Below, in pieces: positions 16,303 through 25,908 of a stretch of 64,000 nt of DNA (position 1 is its first letter; the number at the start of each line of letters is the position of its first letter). The stretch is from Microvirga zambiensis WSM3693 (GTDB lineage: Bacteria > Pseudomonadota > Alphaproteobacteria > Rhizobiales > Beijerinckiaceae): assembly GCF_016735695.1 (NCBI RefSeq), contig NZ_JAERQD010000002.1, positions 124,001 through 188,000 on the forward strand. The letters are read 5' to 3'. The notes beneath the pieces are model-generated. The model was given only the letters and a program-made list of their open reading frames with translations, was not told where the DNA came from and searched no databases. The position numbers and the translations under genes are program-made.

Positions 16303-17364
16303 ATGAGAACGACCTTCGTCTCCACAATGTCCCTCTGGAATTCGTCCAAGTCGACATTGGACAAGCTTCAGACCAATCTGATCAAGGCCAACAAGGAACT
16401 CGTGTCCGGCCGCGAATCCGATGTCGGGTTGAAGCTCGGCTACAAGACCGGGAAGACCCTGTCCCTGCGTCAGGACCGGGCGGAGCTCGACGCGCTGACG
16501 GACAGCAATGCGACTGCGCTCCTGCGGATCAAATCCGCGACGACGGGCCTGAACCAGATCAGGACCAATGCCGACAAGTTCAGGGATGCATTGATCGCGA
16601 CTCCGATCGGCGAATCGAGCATTGCCGCCCTCAAGTACCAGGCCCAGGTCAATCTTGCAGGCGCGATTTCCTCGCTCAACAGCAGCACCGGCGATCAGTT
16701 CATCTTCGGTGGGCTGAACTCGCAAAAGAAGCCTTTGAACGACTATTTCGGCAATCCCGCGCCGTCGGCAGCGAAAGCAGCCACCGATGCGGCGTTCGCG
16801 GCAGCTCCGCCGCTCGGCTTCGGCATGGCTCAGGATGCGGCCGGCGTATCGGCCATCACCCCCGACCAGATGACGGCGTTCCTGGACGGACCGTTTGCGG
16901 ATCTTTTCAAGGGAACCGACTGGCAGAACTGGTCGTCCGCCTCCAGCGAGAATGTGCAGAGCCGAATCTCGCCGCAGGAGAAGATCGAAACTTCCGTCAA
17001 TGCGAACGACGAAGCGTTCCAGAAACTGACCATGGCCTACACCATGATCCTCGATCTCGGCATCGATAACCTCAATGCCGAGACGCGCGCCGTTCTTGTC
17101 AACAGGGTGGTGGAAACGTTGTCGGATTCGACGACGGGTCTGACCGGGATCCAGTCGAAGATCGGGGCCGCACAGGAAAAGATCGAGCAGGCCAACGAGC
17201 GGATGAGCCTCCAGAAGGACATTCTGGATGAAAAGGTCACCCATCTGGAAGCCGTCGATCCCGCCGAGGCGAAGATCAGGGTCGATCAGCTGATGACGCA
17301 GATTCAGACGTCATATTCGCTGACGGCGCAGCTCAAGGGCCTGAACCTGATCAACTACATCTGA
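16303..17364 (+). CDS. flgL: Flagellar hook-filament junction protein FlgL (HAP3)
   Basis: The protein of 353 residues is flagellin-like at both ends. The N-terminus contains MSLWNSSKSTLDKLQTNLIKANKELVSGRESDVGL. The middle holds ALKYQAQVNLAGAISSLNSS and DQFIFGGLN. The C-terminal helix reads RVDQLMTQIQTSYSLTAQLK. FlgL sits between FlgK and the filament. It follows flgK in the same operon and precedes flaF by 16 bases. Confidence 0.92.
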   Translation: MRTTFVSTMSLWNSSKSTLDKLQTNLIKANKELVSGRESDVGLKLGYKTGKTLSLRQDRAELDALTDSNATALLRIKSATTGLNQIRTNADKFRDALIATPIGESSIAALKYQAQVNLAGAISSLNSSTGDQFIFGGLNSQKKPLNDYFGNPAPSAAKAATDAAFAAAPPLGFGMAQDAAGVSAITPDQMTAFLDGPFADLFKGTDWQNWSSASSENVQSRISPQEKIETSVNANDEAFQKLTMAYTMILDLGIDNLNAETRAVLVNRVVETLSDSTTGLTGIQSKIGAAQEKIEQANERMSLQKDILDEKVTHLEAVDPAEAKIRVDQLMTQIQTSYSLTAQLKGLNLINYI

Positions 17365-17380
17365 TTGTTGGAGTCGAGTA

Positions 17381-17728
17381 ATGTATCGTTTCTCTTATGC
17401 CGAAGTGATTGAAGACTCCTCAGCCGAATGCCGGCAGCGCGAATTCGAGCTTTTCGAACAGGCGATTCAGCTGATGAAGGGCGCTGAGGGAAGGCCGGCC
17501 CAATCGCAGGAAATGATCGAAGCGATCGTCTACGTTCAGCGGCTTTGGACATTCCTGATCAAGGATCTGGGGCATCCGGACAACGGTTTGCCCGACAATC
17601 TGAAGGGCCAGCTCATTTCCATCGGACTCTGGGTCATGCGCGAATCCGACCGCGTGGTCAGAGGAGAGCAGCGGAGCCTGGAGGCTCTGATCGATATCAA
17701 CGCCATGATTCAGGAGGGCCTGAAATGA
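17381..17728 (+). CDS. flaF: Flagellar biosynthesis regulator FlaF
   Basis: The 115-residue soluble helical protein starts MYRFSYAEVIEDSSAECRQREF and contains YVQRLWTFLIKDLGHPDNGLP and QLISIGLWVMRESDRVVRGE. These are hallmark stretches of FlaF. In alphaproteobacteria FlaF acts in flagellin synthesis and secretion together with FlbT, binding flagellin. The stop overlaps the flbT start (ATGA), which supports paired production. Confidence 0.93.
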   Translation: MYRFSYAEVIEDSSAECRQREFELFEQAIQLMKGAEGRPAQSQEMIEAIVYVQRLWTFLIKDLGHPDNGLPDNLKGQLISIGLWVMRESDRVVRGEQRSLEALIDINAMIQEGLK

Positions 17729-18135
17729 AAGCCAAAATGCGATTCTCCCTCAAGGCCGGCGAGCGCATCTTCATCAACGGCGCCGTCCTGACGGTGAGCC
17801 AGAAGGTCACCTTGAGCCTGCTGAACGAGGCGCGCTTCCTGCTGGAGAGCCACGTCCTGCAACTGTCCGAGGCAACCACGCCGATGCGCCAGCTGTACTT
17901 CGTCGTGCAGTCGCTGCTGATCAATCCCCAGGAGGCCGACAAGGTCATGGGGGCTTTCCAGAAGCTGCACGAATCGCTTGTCCAGTCCGCAACCGACGAG
18001 ACGGTCAAGCAAGCGCTCCTGAGCGCAGGCGAGCTGGTCGCGAAGAACCGGACCTTCGAGGCGCTCAAAGCCATCAGGACGCTGTTCGAGCCCGAGGCTG
18101 CCCAAGCCCCCGTCGCCTCCGAACAGGCCGCGTGA
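17725..18135 (+). CDS. flbT: Flagellin mRNA post-transcriptional regulator FlbT
   Basis: The start is the ATG at 17,725 overlapping the flaF stop, giving 136 residues beginning MKAKMRFSLKAGERIFINGA. The core SQKVTLSLLNEARFLLESHV and TPMRQLYFVVQSLLINP match FlbT. In Caulobacter and Brucella FlbT acts on flagellin mRNA through its 5' untranslated region. The flagellin gene at 26,303 has a long upstream gap that could be its target; that link is inferred. Confidence 0.94.
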   Translation: MKAKMRFSLKAGERIFINGAVLTVSQKVTLSLLNEARFLLESHVLQLSEATTPMRQLYFVVQSLLINPQEADKVMGAFQKLHESLVQSATDETVKQALLSAGELVAKNRTFEALKAIRTLFEPEAAQAPVASEQAA

Positions 18136-18151
18136 TTTTAGGAGCAGAACC

Positions 18152-18553
18152 ATGAATGTCAGTTCCGTCAATAACTCCTACTCTGCCCAGAGCAACGGTA
18201 CGTCCGGGACATCCTCGACGGCGACGGCCACTTATGAGAACTTCCTGAAGCTTCTGATGGCTCAGATGAAGAACCAGGACCCGACCGAGCCGATGAAGTC
18301 GACGGAATACATGTCTCAGCTCGCGACGTTCTCGCAGGTCGAGCAGACGGTCAAAACCAACACCAAGCTCGATGCCCTGCTAACATCGGCCGCACTTACG
18401 CAGGTCGATGGCGTCATCGGCCGCACGGTCTCCACCCTCGACGGGACGATCTCCGGCGAAGTGACGTCGGTCGTGATCACCAACGAGGGCGCCGTCGCGA
18501 AGCTCAAGGGCGGCGAGGCGGTTCTTCTCGGGCCTGGCGTCGTCGTGAGCTGA
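18152..18553 (+). CDS. flgD: Flagellar hook-cap assembly protein FlgD
   Basis: At 133 residues this is the short alphaproteobacterial form. It has a Ser/Thr/Ala-rich N-terminal tail, then the capping signature YENFLKLLMAQMKNQDPTEP and EYMSQLATFSQVEQT. The long tudor/fibronectin-like C-terminal part found in gammaproteobacteria is reduced to one small beta region. FlgD caps the growing hook. TAGGAG lies about 8 bases ahead of the ATG. Confidence 0.92.
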   Translation: MNVSSVNNSYSAQSNGTSGTSSTATATYENFLKLLMAQMKNQDPTEPMKSTEYMSQLATFSQVEQTVKTNTKLDALLTSAALTQVDGVIGRTVSTLDGTISGEVTSVVITNEGAVAKLKGGEAVLLGPGVVVS

Positions 18554-18555
18554 TC

Positions 18556-18822
18556 ATGAACGAAGTCGACGCCCTCGAACTGGTTCGGGCTGCCATCTGG
18601 ACTGTCATCATCGCGGCAGGGCCTGCGGTTGCCGCCGCGATGATCATCGGTATCGTCATCGCACTCGTTCAGGCGCTCACCCAGATCCAGGAAGTGACGC
18701 TGACCTTCATCCCGAAGATCATCGCGATCCTGGTCGTGTCCCTGGTCACCGGAACCTTCGTCGGTTCGCAGATCTTCGCCTTTACGGAGCTGGTCTACGG
18801 GCGGATCGTAACAGGGTTCTGA
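18556..18822 (+). CDS. fliQ: Flagellar export gate protein FliQ
   Basis: The 88-residue protein has two long membrane segments (about 15-38 and 53-75). The family motif VQALTQIQEVTLTFIPK sits in the loop between them. FliQ is a small subunit of the FliPQR export channel. It starts 2 bases after flgD. A 100-base gap to flhA follows, containing GC-rich inverted pairs (GCTCGCCCGCGAGC). Confidence 0.95.
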   Translation: MNEVDALELVRAAIWTVIIAAGPAVAAAMIIGIVIALVQALTQIQEVTLTFIPKIIAILVVSLVTGTFVGSQIFAFTELVYGRIVTGF

Positions 18823-18922
18823 CGGGAGCCCGCTCGCCCGCGAGCGAAAGCCTTGCGACCCTCGCGCAAGCTTCATGGTCCATCTCTCAGTCTCAACATT
18901 CGTTTGCTGAGCTGACAGGCAC

Positions 18923-20998
18923 ATGGATTCAAGTGAAGTCTCGAAACAGGGCCGCGGCAGGGATCTGGCATTCGCCGGCGCCGTGGTCGGCATCCTTGCC
19001 ATCCTCTTCCTGCCCATTCCGCCTTTGGCGATCGATATGGGGCTGGCTTTCTCGGTCGCCCTTTCCGTCCTGATCCTCATGGTGGCGCTCTGGATTCAGA
19101 AGCCCCTCGAGTTCTCGGCCTTTCCCACCGTCCTCCTGATCGCAACCCTGTTGCGCCTGGCGCTCAGCATCGCGTCGACGCGTCTGATCCTGTCGGACGG
19201 CCACAAGGGCATCAACGCCGCCGGCCATGTGATCAGCGGCTTCTCCCAGTTCGTGATGAGCGGTGACTTCGTCATCGGCATCGTGGTCTTCATCATCCTC
19301 ATCACCGTCAACTTCCTCGTGATCACGAAGGGCGCGACCCGTATCGCCGAGGTCGGCGCGCGCTTCACCCTCGATGCGATCCCCGGCAAGCAGATGGCGA
19401 TCGACGCCGATCTGTCCGCCGGCCTGATCGACGAGAAGGAGGCTCAGAAGCGACGCCGCGAGCTTGAGGAGGAAAGCGCCTTCTTTGGCTCCATGGACGG
19501 TGCTTCCAAGTTCGTTCGCGGCGAGGCCGTCGCGAGCCTGATCACGATCGCCGTCAACATCTTCGGCGGCATCATCATCGGCGTGACCCGCCACGGCATG
19601 CCGCTCTCGAAGGCGGCCGATGTCTTCGTTCAGCTCTCCGTCGGCGACGGTCTGGTCAGCCAGATCCCGGCCCTCGTCGTGTCTCTCGCCGCCGGTCTTC
19701 TGGTGTCCAAGGGCGGCACGCGCGGACAAGCGCAACAGGCGGTGCTCGGCCAGCTCGGCGCCTATCCCCGCGCCTTGATGGTGTCGGCGGCCCTGATGTT
19801 CGTCTTCGCCATCGTGCCGGGCCTTCCCATGATCCCCTTCCTCGCGCTGGGATGCTGCATGGGCTTCATCGCCTATTCGATCCCGAAGCAGAGGGCCGAT
19901 CAGGAGGCGCAGGAGAAGGCCAAGCTGGCGCAGGAGCAGCAGCAGAACCTTCTCGAATCGCGCGACTCGGTCAAGGAATCCCTCAAGCTCGCCGAGATCG
20001 AGCTCTGTCTCGGCAAGCACCTCGCCTCGCATCTGGCAAGCTCGCATGGCGACCTGGCGCACCGGGTGAGCAAGATGCGCAAGAAGTTCGCGCAGGATTA
20101 CGGCTTCGTGCTTCCGGACGTGAAGCTCTCCGACAGCCTCATCATCCCGCCGAAAAGCTATCAGATCAAAATTCACGGAACCGTCGTCGCAACGCAGGAG
20201 ATCCGTCCCGGCGATCTGCTGGTGGTGCTCGGCGACGGCCCTCATCCTGATGTCCCCGGCGACGAGGTGCGCGAGCCTGCTTTCGGCATGAAGGCGATGT
20301 GGGTGTCGGACGTCTATGTGAGCGAGATCAAGCGGCAGGGTTTTGCTGCCGTCGACGGCGCCTCGGTGCTTCTCACCCATCTGAGCGAGGTCATCCGCAA
20401 CAATCTGCCCCAGCTGCTCTCCTACAAGGATGTGCGCAACCTGCTCGACGGCCTCGATTCCGAGTACAAGCGGCTGCTCGACGACATCTGCCCGTCGCAG
20501 ATCTCCTATTCCGGCCTCCAATCGGTGCTGAAGCTCCTCCTCGCCGAGCGCGTTTCCATCCGCAACCTGAGCCTCATCCTCGAGGCCATCGCCGAGATCG
20601 CTCCGCATGCACGGCGCGCCGAGCAGCTGGTCGAGCATGTCCGGGTGAGAATCGCCCAGCAGATCTGCGGCGATCTTGCGGAGGGCGGTGCGCTGAATGT
20701 CCTTCGCCTCGGCAACAGATGGGACATCGCGTTCCACCAGAGCTTGAAGCGCGATCCCAAAGGCGATGTGGTGGAGTTCGACATCGATCCGCGCCTTGTC
20801 GAGCAGTTCGGAGCGGAGGCCTCCGATGCCATCAAGACCCGCATGGGGCAGGTGAAGACCTTCGCGATCGTGACGGCGCCCGACGCGCGGCCCTACGTGC
20901 GCATGATCATCGAGCGCATGTTCTCGTCGCTGCCGGTCCTGTCCCATCTCGAAATTGCGCGCGGCGTCGAGGTCAACTCCCTCGGTACGGTCGCGTGA
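18923..20998 (+). CDS. flhA: Flagellar export gate protein FlhA
   Basis: FlhA forms the nonameric ring of the export gate. The protein of 691 residues has about eight membrane segments in the first 330 residues, including the FHIPEP-type region [20 protein letters not shown] and the FIAYSIPKQ end of the membrane part. A large cytoplasmic domain follows ([38 protein letters not shown]) and binds export substrates. The stop overlaps the fliR GTG start. The length is normal. Confidence 0.96.
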   Translation: MDSSEVSKQGRGRDLAFAGAVVGILAILFLPIPPLAIDMGLAFSVALSVLILMVALWIQKPLEFSAFPTVLLIATLLRLALSIASTRLILSDGHKGINAAGHVISGFSQFVMSGDFVIGIVVFIILITVNFLVITKGATRIAEVGARFTLDAIPGKQMAIDADLSAGLIDEKEAQKRRRELEEESAFFGSMDGASKFVRGEAVASLITIAVNIFGGIIIGVTRHGMPLSKAADVFVQLSVGDGLVSQIPALVVSLAAGLLVSKGGTRGQAQQAVLGQLGAYPRALMVSAALMFVFAIVPGLPMIPFLALGCCMGFIAYSIPKQRADQEAQEKAKLAQEQQQNLLESRDSVKESLKLAEIELCLGKHLASHLASSHGDLAHRVSKMRKKFAQDYGFVLPDVKLSDSLIIPPKSYQIKIHGTVVATQEIRPGDLLVVLGDGPHPDVPGDEVREPAFGMKAMWVSDVYVSEIKRQGFAAVDGASVLLTHLSEVIRNNLPQLLSYKDVRNLLDGLDSEYKRLLDDICPSQISYSGLQSVLKLLLAERVSIRNLSLILEAIAEIAPHARRAEQLVEHVRVRIAQQICGDLAEGGALNVLRLGNRWDIAFHQSLKRDPKGDVVEFDIDPRLVEQFGAEASDAIKTRMGQVKTFAIVTAPDARPYVRMIIERMFSSLPVLSHLEIARGVEVNSLGTVA

Positions 20999-21750
20999 GC
21001 CAGGAGGCCGCCCAGGTCCTTCTGGCGATCTTCCTGATATTCTGCCGGATCGGCGGATGTCTGATGATCGCCCCGGGCTTCTCGAGCAACAGGATCCCGG
21101 TTCAGGTCCGCCTGTTCATCGCTCTCACCACGAGCCTTGCTCTCGCACCCGTCCTGTTCGACAAGATCCGTCCTGGAATCGACTCTCAGGCTCCCGCGGT
21201 CATCCTTCTCTATATCGCCTCGGAAATGCTGACGGGGCTCCTGATCGGTCTTCTGGCGCGCGTCTATTTTCTCTCGCTCCAGACCATGGTGAACGGCGTA
21301 GCGATGGCGCTGGGCCTCGGCGGCATACCGGGGGCGCCGGTGGACGACGCGGAGCCGCTGCCTGCCGTGAGCTCGTTCATCATGATGGTCGCCACGGCCA
21401 TCCTCTTCCTCTCTGATCTTCACTGGGAGTTCTTCCGCGGGCTCATCGCATCCTATGACCGGCTTCCTCTCGGCGAGGGCTTCGGCGCAAGGCTTTCCCT
21501 GACGCAGCTCGTCGATCAGATCGGAGTGGCCTTCGTCCTCGCCCTTCGGATCAGCGCGCCGTTCATTCTCTATTCCGTGGTGGTAAACCTGGCGGTGGGG
21601 CTGACCAACAAGCTGACGCCGCAGATTCCGGTCTACTTCCTCGCCACGCCCTTCATCATGATCGGCGGCCTGCTGGTCCTGTACTTCGCCGCGACGGATT
21701 ATGTCCTCCTCTTCATGGAGGCTTTCTCGACCTGGCTGCGGAATGGATGA
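20995..21750 (+). CDS. fliR: Flagellar export gate protein FliR
   Basis: The start is taken as the GTG at 20,995, which overlaps the flhA stop (GTGA) and gives 251 residues, a normal size for FliR. An open frame further upstream inside flhA is not FliR-like. Membrane segments include [53 protein letters not shown] and [15 protein letters not shown]. FliR is the third component of the FliPQR channel; fliP is not in this window. Confidence 0.94.
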   Translation: MSQEAAQVLLAIFLIFCRIGGCLMIAPGFSSNRIPVQVRLFIALTTSLALAPVLFDKIRPGIDSQAPAVILLYIASEMLTGLLIGLLARVYFLSLQTMVNGVAMALGLGGIPGAPVDDAEPLPAVSSFIMMVATAILFLSDLHWEFFRGLIASYDRLPLGEGFGARLSLTQLVDQIGVAFVLALRISAPFILYSVVVNLAVGLTNKLTPQIPVYFLATPFIMIGGLLVLYFAATDYVLLFMEAFSTWLRNG

Positions 21751-21756
21751 GCGCCG

Positions 21757-22155
21757 ATGAAGCAGAGAATCCGCAAGATCGAGCGTATCCTGAAAGTGCA
21801 GCAGCATCTCCAGCGGGAGGCCGAGCTCAAGCTGTCCGATCTTGAGAGGGAGTCGCGGGAGATCAAGAGCGCTCAGGAGGTGCTCATCCATACGATGAAC
21901 GATCACGAGACCCTGCACGGATTGTTCGTCGATGTCGCGGCAAAGCGGCTTCAGGTTCTGTCGGCGCAGGCGAGCAGGGTCGATACGGCGAAGGTCGCCC
22001 AGAAGGCGGTGACGTTCGACAAGGCCATGCAGGCGAAGCGCACGGAAAAGATGCTGTCCGGTCTCAAGGATGATGACCGTCAGCAGACGGAAAAGAAGAG
22101 CCTCGTCGCCATCCTCGAGAGCCTTGCGAGCAGAGACGGCACAAGCTTCCCGTAA
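21757..22155 (+). CDS. fliJ: FliJ-like flagellar export chaperone
   Basis: This 132-residue protein is almost entirely charged helix (RIRKIERILKVQQHLQREAE, LSDLERESREIKSAQEVL), as in FliJ, the central coiled coil that links the FliI ATPase ring to FlhA. It lies 6 bases after fliR. Its sequence is weakly conserved, so the name depends on shape and context. fliI is far upstream, but rhizobial clusters often separate the two. Confidence 0.7.
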   Translation: MKQRIRKIERILKVQQHLQREAELKLSDLERESREIKSAQEVLIHTMNDHETLHGLFVDVAAKRLQVLSAQASRVDTAKVAQKAVTFDKAMQAKRTEKMLSGLKDDDRQQTEKKSLVAILESLASRDGTSFP

Positions 22156-22205
22156 GCTAGCCGGGTTACAGCTTGTCCTAAGTGGACATAGCCGAGAGAT
22201 GCGAG

Positions 22206-22667
22206 ATGGCGATCAGCCCGCCCTCAGATATTATCAACGACGTCGCCAGGGCGGCCGATCCCGCGCGCTATCAGGCCGCAGCCCAGAAGCTGCTGGACGG
22301 CGCGTCGCCGGTCGATGGGGCAAGCTTCGAGGACGCGGTCAAGGCTGTTTCGGGACAGCCGCTGATGGCGTCCGGCGCCGACATCTATACGCTGCGCAAC
22401 TCCCTCCGCAGCGATGCAGAATCCGCTGAAGCGGCCAAGTCGAAGAAGGCGCACCAGGATTTCGAGGCCTTCGTTCTCCAGACCTTCGTCGAGTCGATGC
22501 TGCCGAAGGGGGCGGAGAACACCTACGGCAAGGGCAGCGCGGGTTCGATCTGGAAATCCATGATGGCCGAGCAGATCGGCGCGCAGCTGTCGCGTGCCGG
22601 CGGCATCGGCATCGCCAAGCACATCCTCGGCGTTCCGAAGATCACCGTGGCACCCGATAAGGTCTAA
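22206..22667 (+). CDS. flgJ: FlgJ-type rod-binding protein (rod-cap domain only)
   Basis: The ATG at 22,206 is preferred over a GTG at 22,182, because GAGAG lies just upstream of it and 153 residues result. The C-terminal half has the rod-binding signature FEAFVLQTFVESMLPKGAEN followed by GSAGSIWKSMMAEQIGAQLSRAGGIGIA. No peptidoglycan hydrolase domain is present. The separate transglycosylase gene at 4,214-4,975 may supply that activity. The protein would act as the rod assembly cap in the periplasm. Confidence 0.82.
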   Translation: MAISPPSDIINDVARAADPARYQAAAQKLLDGASPVDGASFEDAVKAVSGQPLMASGADIYTLRNSLRSDAESAEAAKSKKAHQDFEAFVLQTFVESMLPKGAENTYGKGSAGSIWKSMMAEQIGAQLSRAGGIGIAKHILGVPKITVAPDKV

Positions 22668-22710
22668 ATCACTTCAGGTCGATACGCAGTTCGAAAGCAG
22701 GAAACAGGAA

Positions 22711-23055
22711 ATGTTGATGAAATCGCTCGATCGCCTTGAAGAAACCCTGGACATGGAGACCGCGGCTCTCATGACGCGTGATCTCTCCAATCTCGAGGAG
22801 TTCAACCGTCGCAAAAGCCAGTGCCTGCTGGAGATCAGCCGGATCGTGCGGACGGCGGACATCCAGAACCTGGACGTGAAGGCGACGAAGCGCCTTCAGG
22901 ATCTCCAGGTCAAGATCGAGCGCAACCAGGACATCCTGAAACGCCACATGCATGCGGTGCAGGAAGTCGCGAGCATCATCTCCAACGCGATCCAGCATGC
23001 CGAATCTGACAGCACCTATTCCGCCTATTCGGCCAAGATGGGTTACGGCGCATGA
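22711..23055 (+). CDS. FlgN-like flagellar chaperone
   Basis: The start ATG at 22,711 follows ACAGGAA and gives 114 residues of pure helix: MKSLDRLEETLDMETAALMT, EEFNRRKSQCLLEIS, LQVKIERNQDILKRHM, ending with SAYSAKMGYGA. Helical hairpins of this size next to flgJ-type genes are FlgN-like chaperones for the junction proteins FlgK and FlgL. The stop overlaps the next gene (ATGA). The family call is moderate because such proteins have little sequence conservation. Confidence 0.65.
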   Translation: MLMKSLDRLEETLDMETAALMTRDLSNLEEFNRRKSQCLLEISRIVRTADIQNLDVKATKRLQDLQVKIERNQDILKRHMHAVQEVASIISNAIQHAESDSTYSAYSAKMGYGA

Positions 23056-23501
23056 TGAAGAACGTCATGGCCGGATTCTGGGTCTGCGCCGTAACGCTCG
23101 CATCCTGCTACGCGGCTGTGACCTGGATCGTTGGAAGAGCGCCTGCTGACGAGCAGGTCCACTACGAGGGCCTGCAGTACAAGAAGCTGCCGGCCATGAA
23201 TATTCCGATCGTCGCGGAAGGCGCCGTCCAGGGCTATGTGATCGCGAATCTGGTCTTCACGGCCGATGCGAAGACCCTTCGGGAAATTTCAGTGCCACCG
23301 GAGGCCTTCATTCAGGATGAGATCTTCCGTCACGTCTATTCCGACGAGACGCTCGATTTCAAGAGGTTGTCCCGCTACAACGTCAACGGAATGATCGCGA
23401 GCGTTCGCGAGAAGATCAACAAGCGTCTGGGCGCCGAGATCGTCAAGGAGATCTTGGTCGAGAATTTCAACTTCGTCGATAAGTCGGACATCCGCTCTTA
23501 A
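23052..23501 (+). CDS. FliL-like membrane-anchored flagellar protein
   Basis: The product has 149 residues. One N-terminal membrane segment (about 5-25, VMAGFWVCAVTLASCYAAVTW) is followed by an extracytoplasmic domain. The domain resembles the FliL layout: a beta strand (VIANLVFTAD), a helix with DEIFRHVYSDETLDF, then SVREKINKRLGAEIVKEILVENFNFV. FliL surrounds the stator and supports torque. The match is weak and the protein lacks the usual long linker. It overlaps the flgN-like gene by 4 bases. It could instead be an unnamed motor accessory protein. Confidence 0.6.
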   Translation: MMKNVMAGFWVCAVTLASCYAAVTWIVGRAPADEQVHYEGLQYKKLPAMNIPIVAEGAVQGYVIANLVFTADAKTLREISVPPEAFIQDEIFRHVYSDETLDFKRLSRYNVNGMIASVREKINKRLGAEIVKEILVENFNFVDKSDIRS

Positions 23502-23556
23502 GCGGCAAGTTCCTGTTTTGAGAGTTTTGAGAACGGTCGATACCGGGATACATGTT

Positions 23557-23940
<384 letters not shown>

Positions 23941-23944
23941 TCCC

Positions 23945-25060
23945 ATGTCCATCGCTCCCTTGTCCCATTCCGCTCCCGCACAGGGCAACCCGACGCGGAT
24001 CATGATCGTCGACGACAGTGCCGTCATTCGCGGCATGATCGGCCGATGGCTCACGGAGGCGGGCGGTTTCGAGGTCGTCGCGACAGCGTCCAACGGCCGG
24101 ATGGCCGTCGATGCGGCCGCGCGCTCGAAGCCCGATATTATCCTGCTCGATATCGAGATGCCCGAGATCGACGGGCTTGCGGCTTTGCCCCTGATTCTGA
24201 AGGCGCATCCCGCGAGCAAGGTCATCGTCATCTCGACGCTCACGCAGAGAAATGCCGAGATCTCGTTGAAGTGCCTTTCCCTCGGCGCGGTCGATTATCT
24301 GGCGAAGCCCGAGAGCGCGCGCGCCGCCGGAGCGGCGGCCGACTTCCGGCGCGATCTCGTCGAGAAGCTGCGCGCGCTGGGCGCGCCGCGGGTTCGTCCG
24401 GCCAGGGTTCTCGCGCCGGTGCCTTCGCCATCCACCCCCGCGCCTCTACAAAACACGCGGAGACCAGGCTCCGCGAAGCCGCAATGCCTCCTGATCGGTT
24501 CCTCGACCGGCGGCCCGCGGGCGGTGGAGCGGGTGCTCCTCGACATGAAGCCCGCTCTCGCGAGCATTCCCGTGCTCATCGTTCAGCACATGCCGGCGAT
24601 GTTCACCGCCGTCTTCGCCGAGCATCTGCACAGCCTGCTCGGCATGCCGGCGCGCGAGGCGAGGGAAGGGGACGCCGTTATTCCCGGAACCATCCTCGTC
24701 GCTCCTGGCGGACGCCATATGGGTGTCGTGTCGTCCGGAGGCAAAGCAACGATCCGGCTCAACGACGGACCGCCGGAAAACTTCTGCCGTCCCGCGGTCG
24801 ATGTATTGTTTCGCGAAGCAGCCGCCGTCTTCGGCGCATCGGCCCTTGCGGTGGTTCTGACGGGCATGGGCTCCGACGGGACCCATGGCGCGCGCCATCT
24901 CGCCAAGGCCGGAGCGACCGTGATCGCGCAGGACGAAGCCACCAGCATCGTCTGGGGCATGCCGGGCAGCGTCGTGAAAGCGGGTCTCGCCCATGACATT
25001 CTGCCCCTGGAATCCATCGGCCGTTCCCTGAAAGGCCTCATCAGCGGATCCTCGAAATGA
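23945..25060 (+). CDS. cheB: Chemotaxis protein-glutamate methylesterase CheB
   Basis: CheB removes methyl groups from chemoreceptors and resets adaptation. The 371-residue protein has a receiver domain (about 17-130, phospho-Asp at about 69 in ILLDIEMPEIDG) and a methylesterase domain (about 180-365). The catalytic Ser lies in LIGSSTGGPRA (about 186-187), His at about 215 (IVQHMPAMF) and Asp at about 311 (GMGSDGTHGARH). It begins 4 bases after the cheY stop and overlaps the cheR start. Confidence 0.96.
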   Translation: MSIAPLSHSAPAQGNPTRIMIVDDSAVIRGMIGRWLTEAGGFEVVATASNGRMAVDAAARSKPDIILLDIEMPEIDGLAALPLILKAHPASKVIVISTLTQRNAEISLKCLSLGAVDYLAKPESARAAGAAADFRRDLVEKLRALGAPRVRPARVLAPVPSPSTPAPLQNTRRPGSAKPQCLLIGSSTGGPRAVERVLLDMKPALASIPVLIVQHMPAMFTAVFAEHLHSLLGMPAREAREGDAVIPGTILVAPGGRHMGVVSSGGKATIRLNDGPPENFCRPAVDVLFREAAAVFGASALAVVLTGMGSDGTHGARHLAKAGATVIAQDEATSIVWGMPGSVVKAGLAHDILPLESIGRSLKGLISGSSK

Positions 25061-25908
25061 CGGAAGCCGAATTTGAAGCGCTGCGCGTCTTTCTGAAAGC
25101 CCGCTCGGGCCTCGCGCTCTCGCCTGACAAGAGATATCTCGTCGAAAGCCGACTCTCGGCGGTGTGCACGCGCTTCAAACTCGACAGCCTCTCGCATCTT
25201 ATCAGGGAGATCAGAACCGGTCGCTCGATCGCCCTCGAGAAGGCGACGATCGAGGCGATGACCACGAACGAGACGTTCTTCTTTCGCGACAAGACCCCGT
25301 TCGACCTCTTCCAGGACGTCCTCCTTCCCAAATATCTGAAGGAGCGCGCGGCGAGCCGTCGCCTGCGAATCTGGTGCGCGGCGGCGTCCAGCGGTCAGGA
25401 ACCCTATTCGCTGGCGATGCTTCTCAAGGAGGCATCCGCGCGGATGCCGGGATGGCATATCGACATCGTCGCGACCGACATCTCGACGGAGGTTCTGGAG
25501 AAGGCGAAGGCGGGCATCTACAACCAGTTCGAGGTGCAGCGCGGCCTGCCGATCCGGCTCCTCGTCAAGTATTTTGCGCAAACGGGCGAACAATGGCAGA
25601 TCTCGCCGGAGATCCGGTCGATGGTCGATTTCCGGTATCTGAACCTTCTCGACGATTTCAGCCGTCTGGGCCAGTTCGATATCGTCTATTGCCGCAATGT
25701 CCTGATCTATTTCGACGCGGCCTTGAAAGCCGACGTGCTCCGCAGGATCGCGAATACCATGGCGGCGGACGGTTCCCTCCTGCTCGGCGCATCGGAGACC
25801 GTTCTCGGTGTGACCGATGCGCTTGCCCTCGATCCGGCCCATCGCGGTCTCTATGCGAAAACCGCGCCCGCGAATGTCACGAAGCTGTTTGCAGTCGGTT
25901 CTCGCTAG
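25057..25908 (+). CDS. cheR: Chemotaxis methyltransferase CheR
   Basis: CheR methylates receptor glutamates using S-adenosylmethionine. The 283-residue protein has the N-terminal helical domain, the TTNETFFFRDKTPFDLFQ motif, the SAM-binding RLRIWCAAASSGQEPYSLAM, and FDIVYCRNVLIYFD. It overlaps cheB by 4 bases. Together with cheY and cheB it forms a compact adaptation module without kinase or coupling genes. The only receptor in the window is at 31,457. Confidence 0.96.
   Translation: MTEAEFEALRVFLKARSGLALSPDKRYLVESRLSAVCTRFKLDSLSHLIREIRTGRSIALEKATIEAMTTNETFFFRDKTPFDLFQDVLLPKYLKERAASRRLRIWCAAASSGQEPYSLAMLLKEASARMPGWHIDIVATDISTEVLEKAKAGIYNQFEVQRGLPIRLLVKYFAQTGEQWQISPEIRSMVDFRYLNLLDDFSRLGQFDIVYCRNVLIYFDAALKADVLRRIANTMAADGSLLLGASETVLGVTDALALDPAHRGLYAKTAPANVTKLFAVGSR

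Noticed and set aside
14698..17244. 848-codon open frame on the - strand opposite flgK and flgL
   Set aside because: It is antisense to two clear flagellar genes. Its sequence is Arg/Gly/Asp-rich without domains, as expected for the reverse of high-GC coding DNA.
18929..20947. 672-codon - strand frame opposite flhA
   Set aside because: flhA is certain. The antisense product is His/Asp/Arg-rich with no motif, typical of mirror coding.
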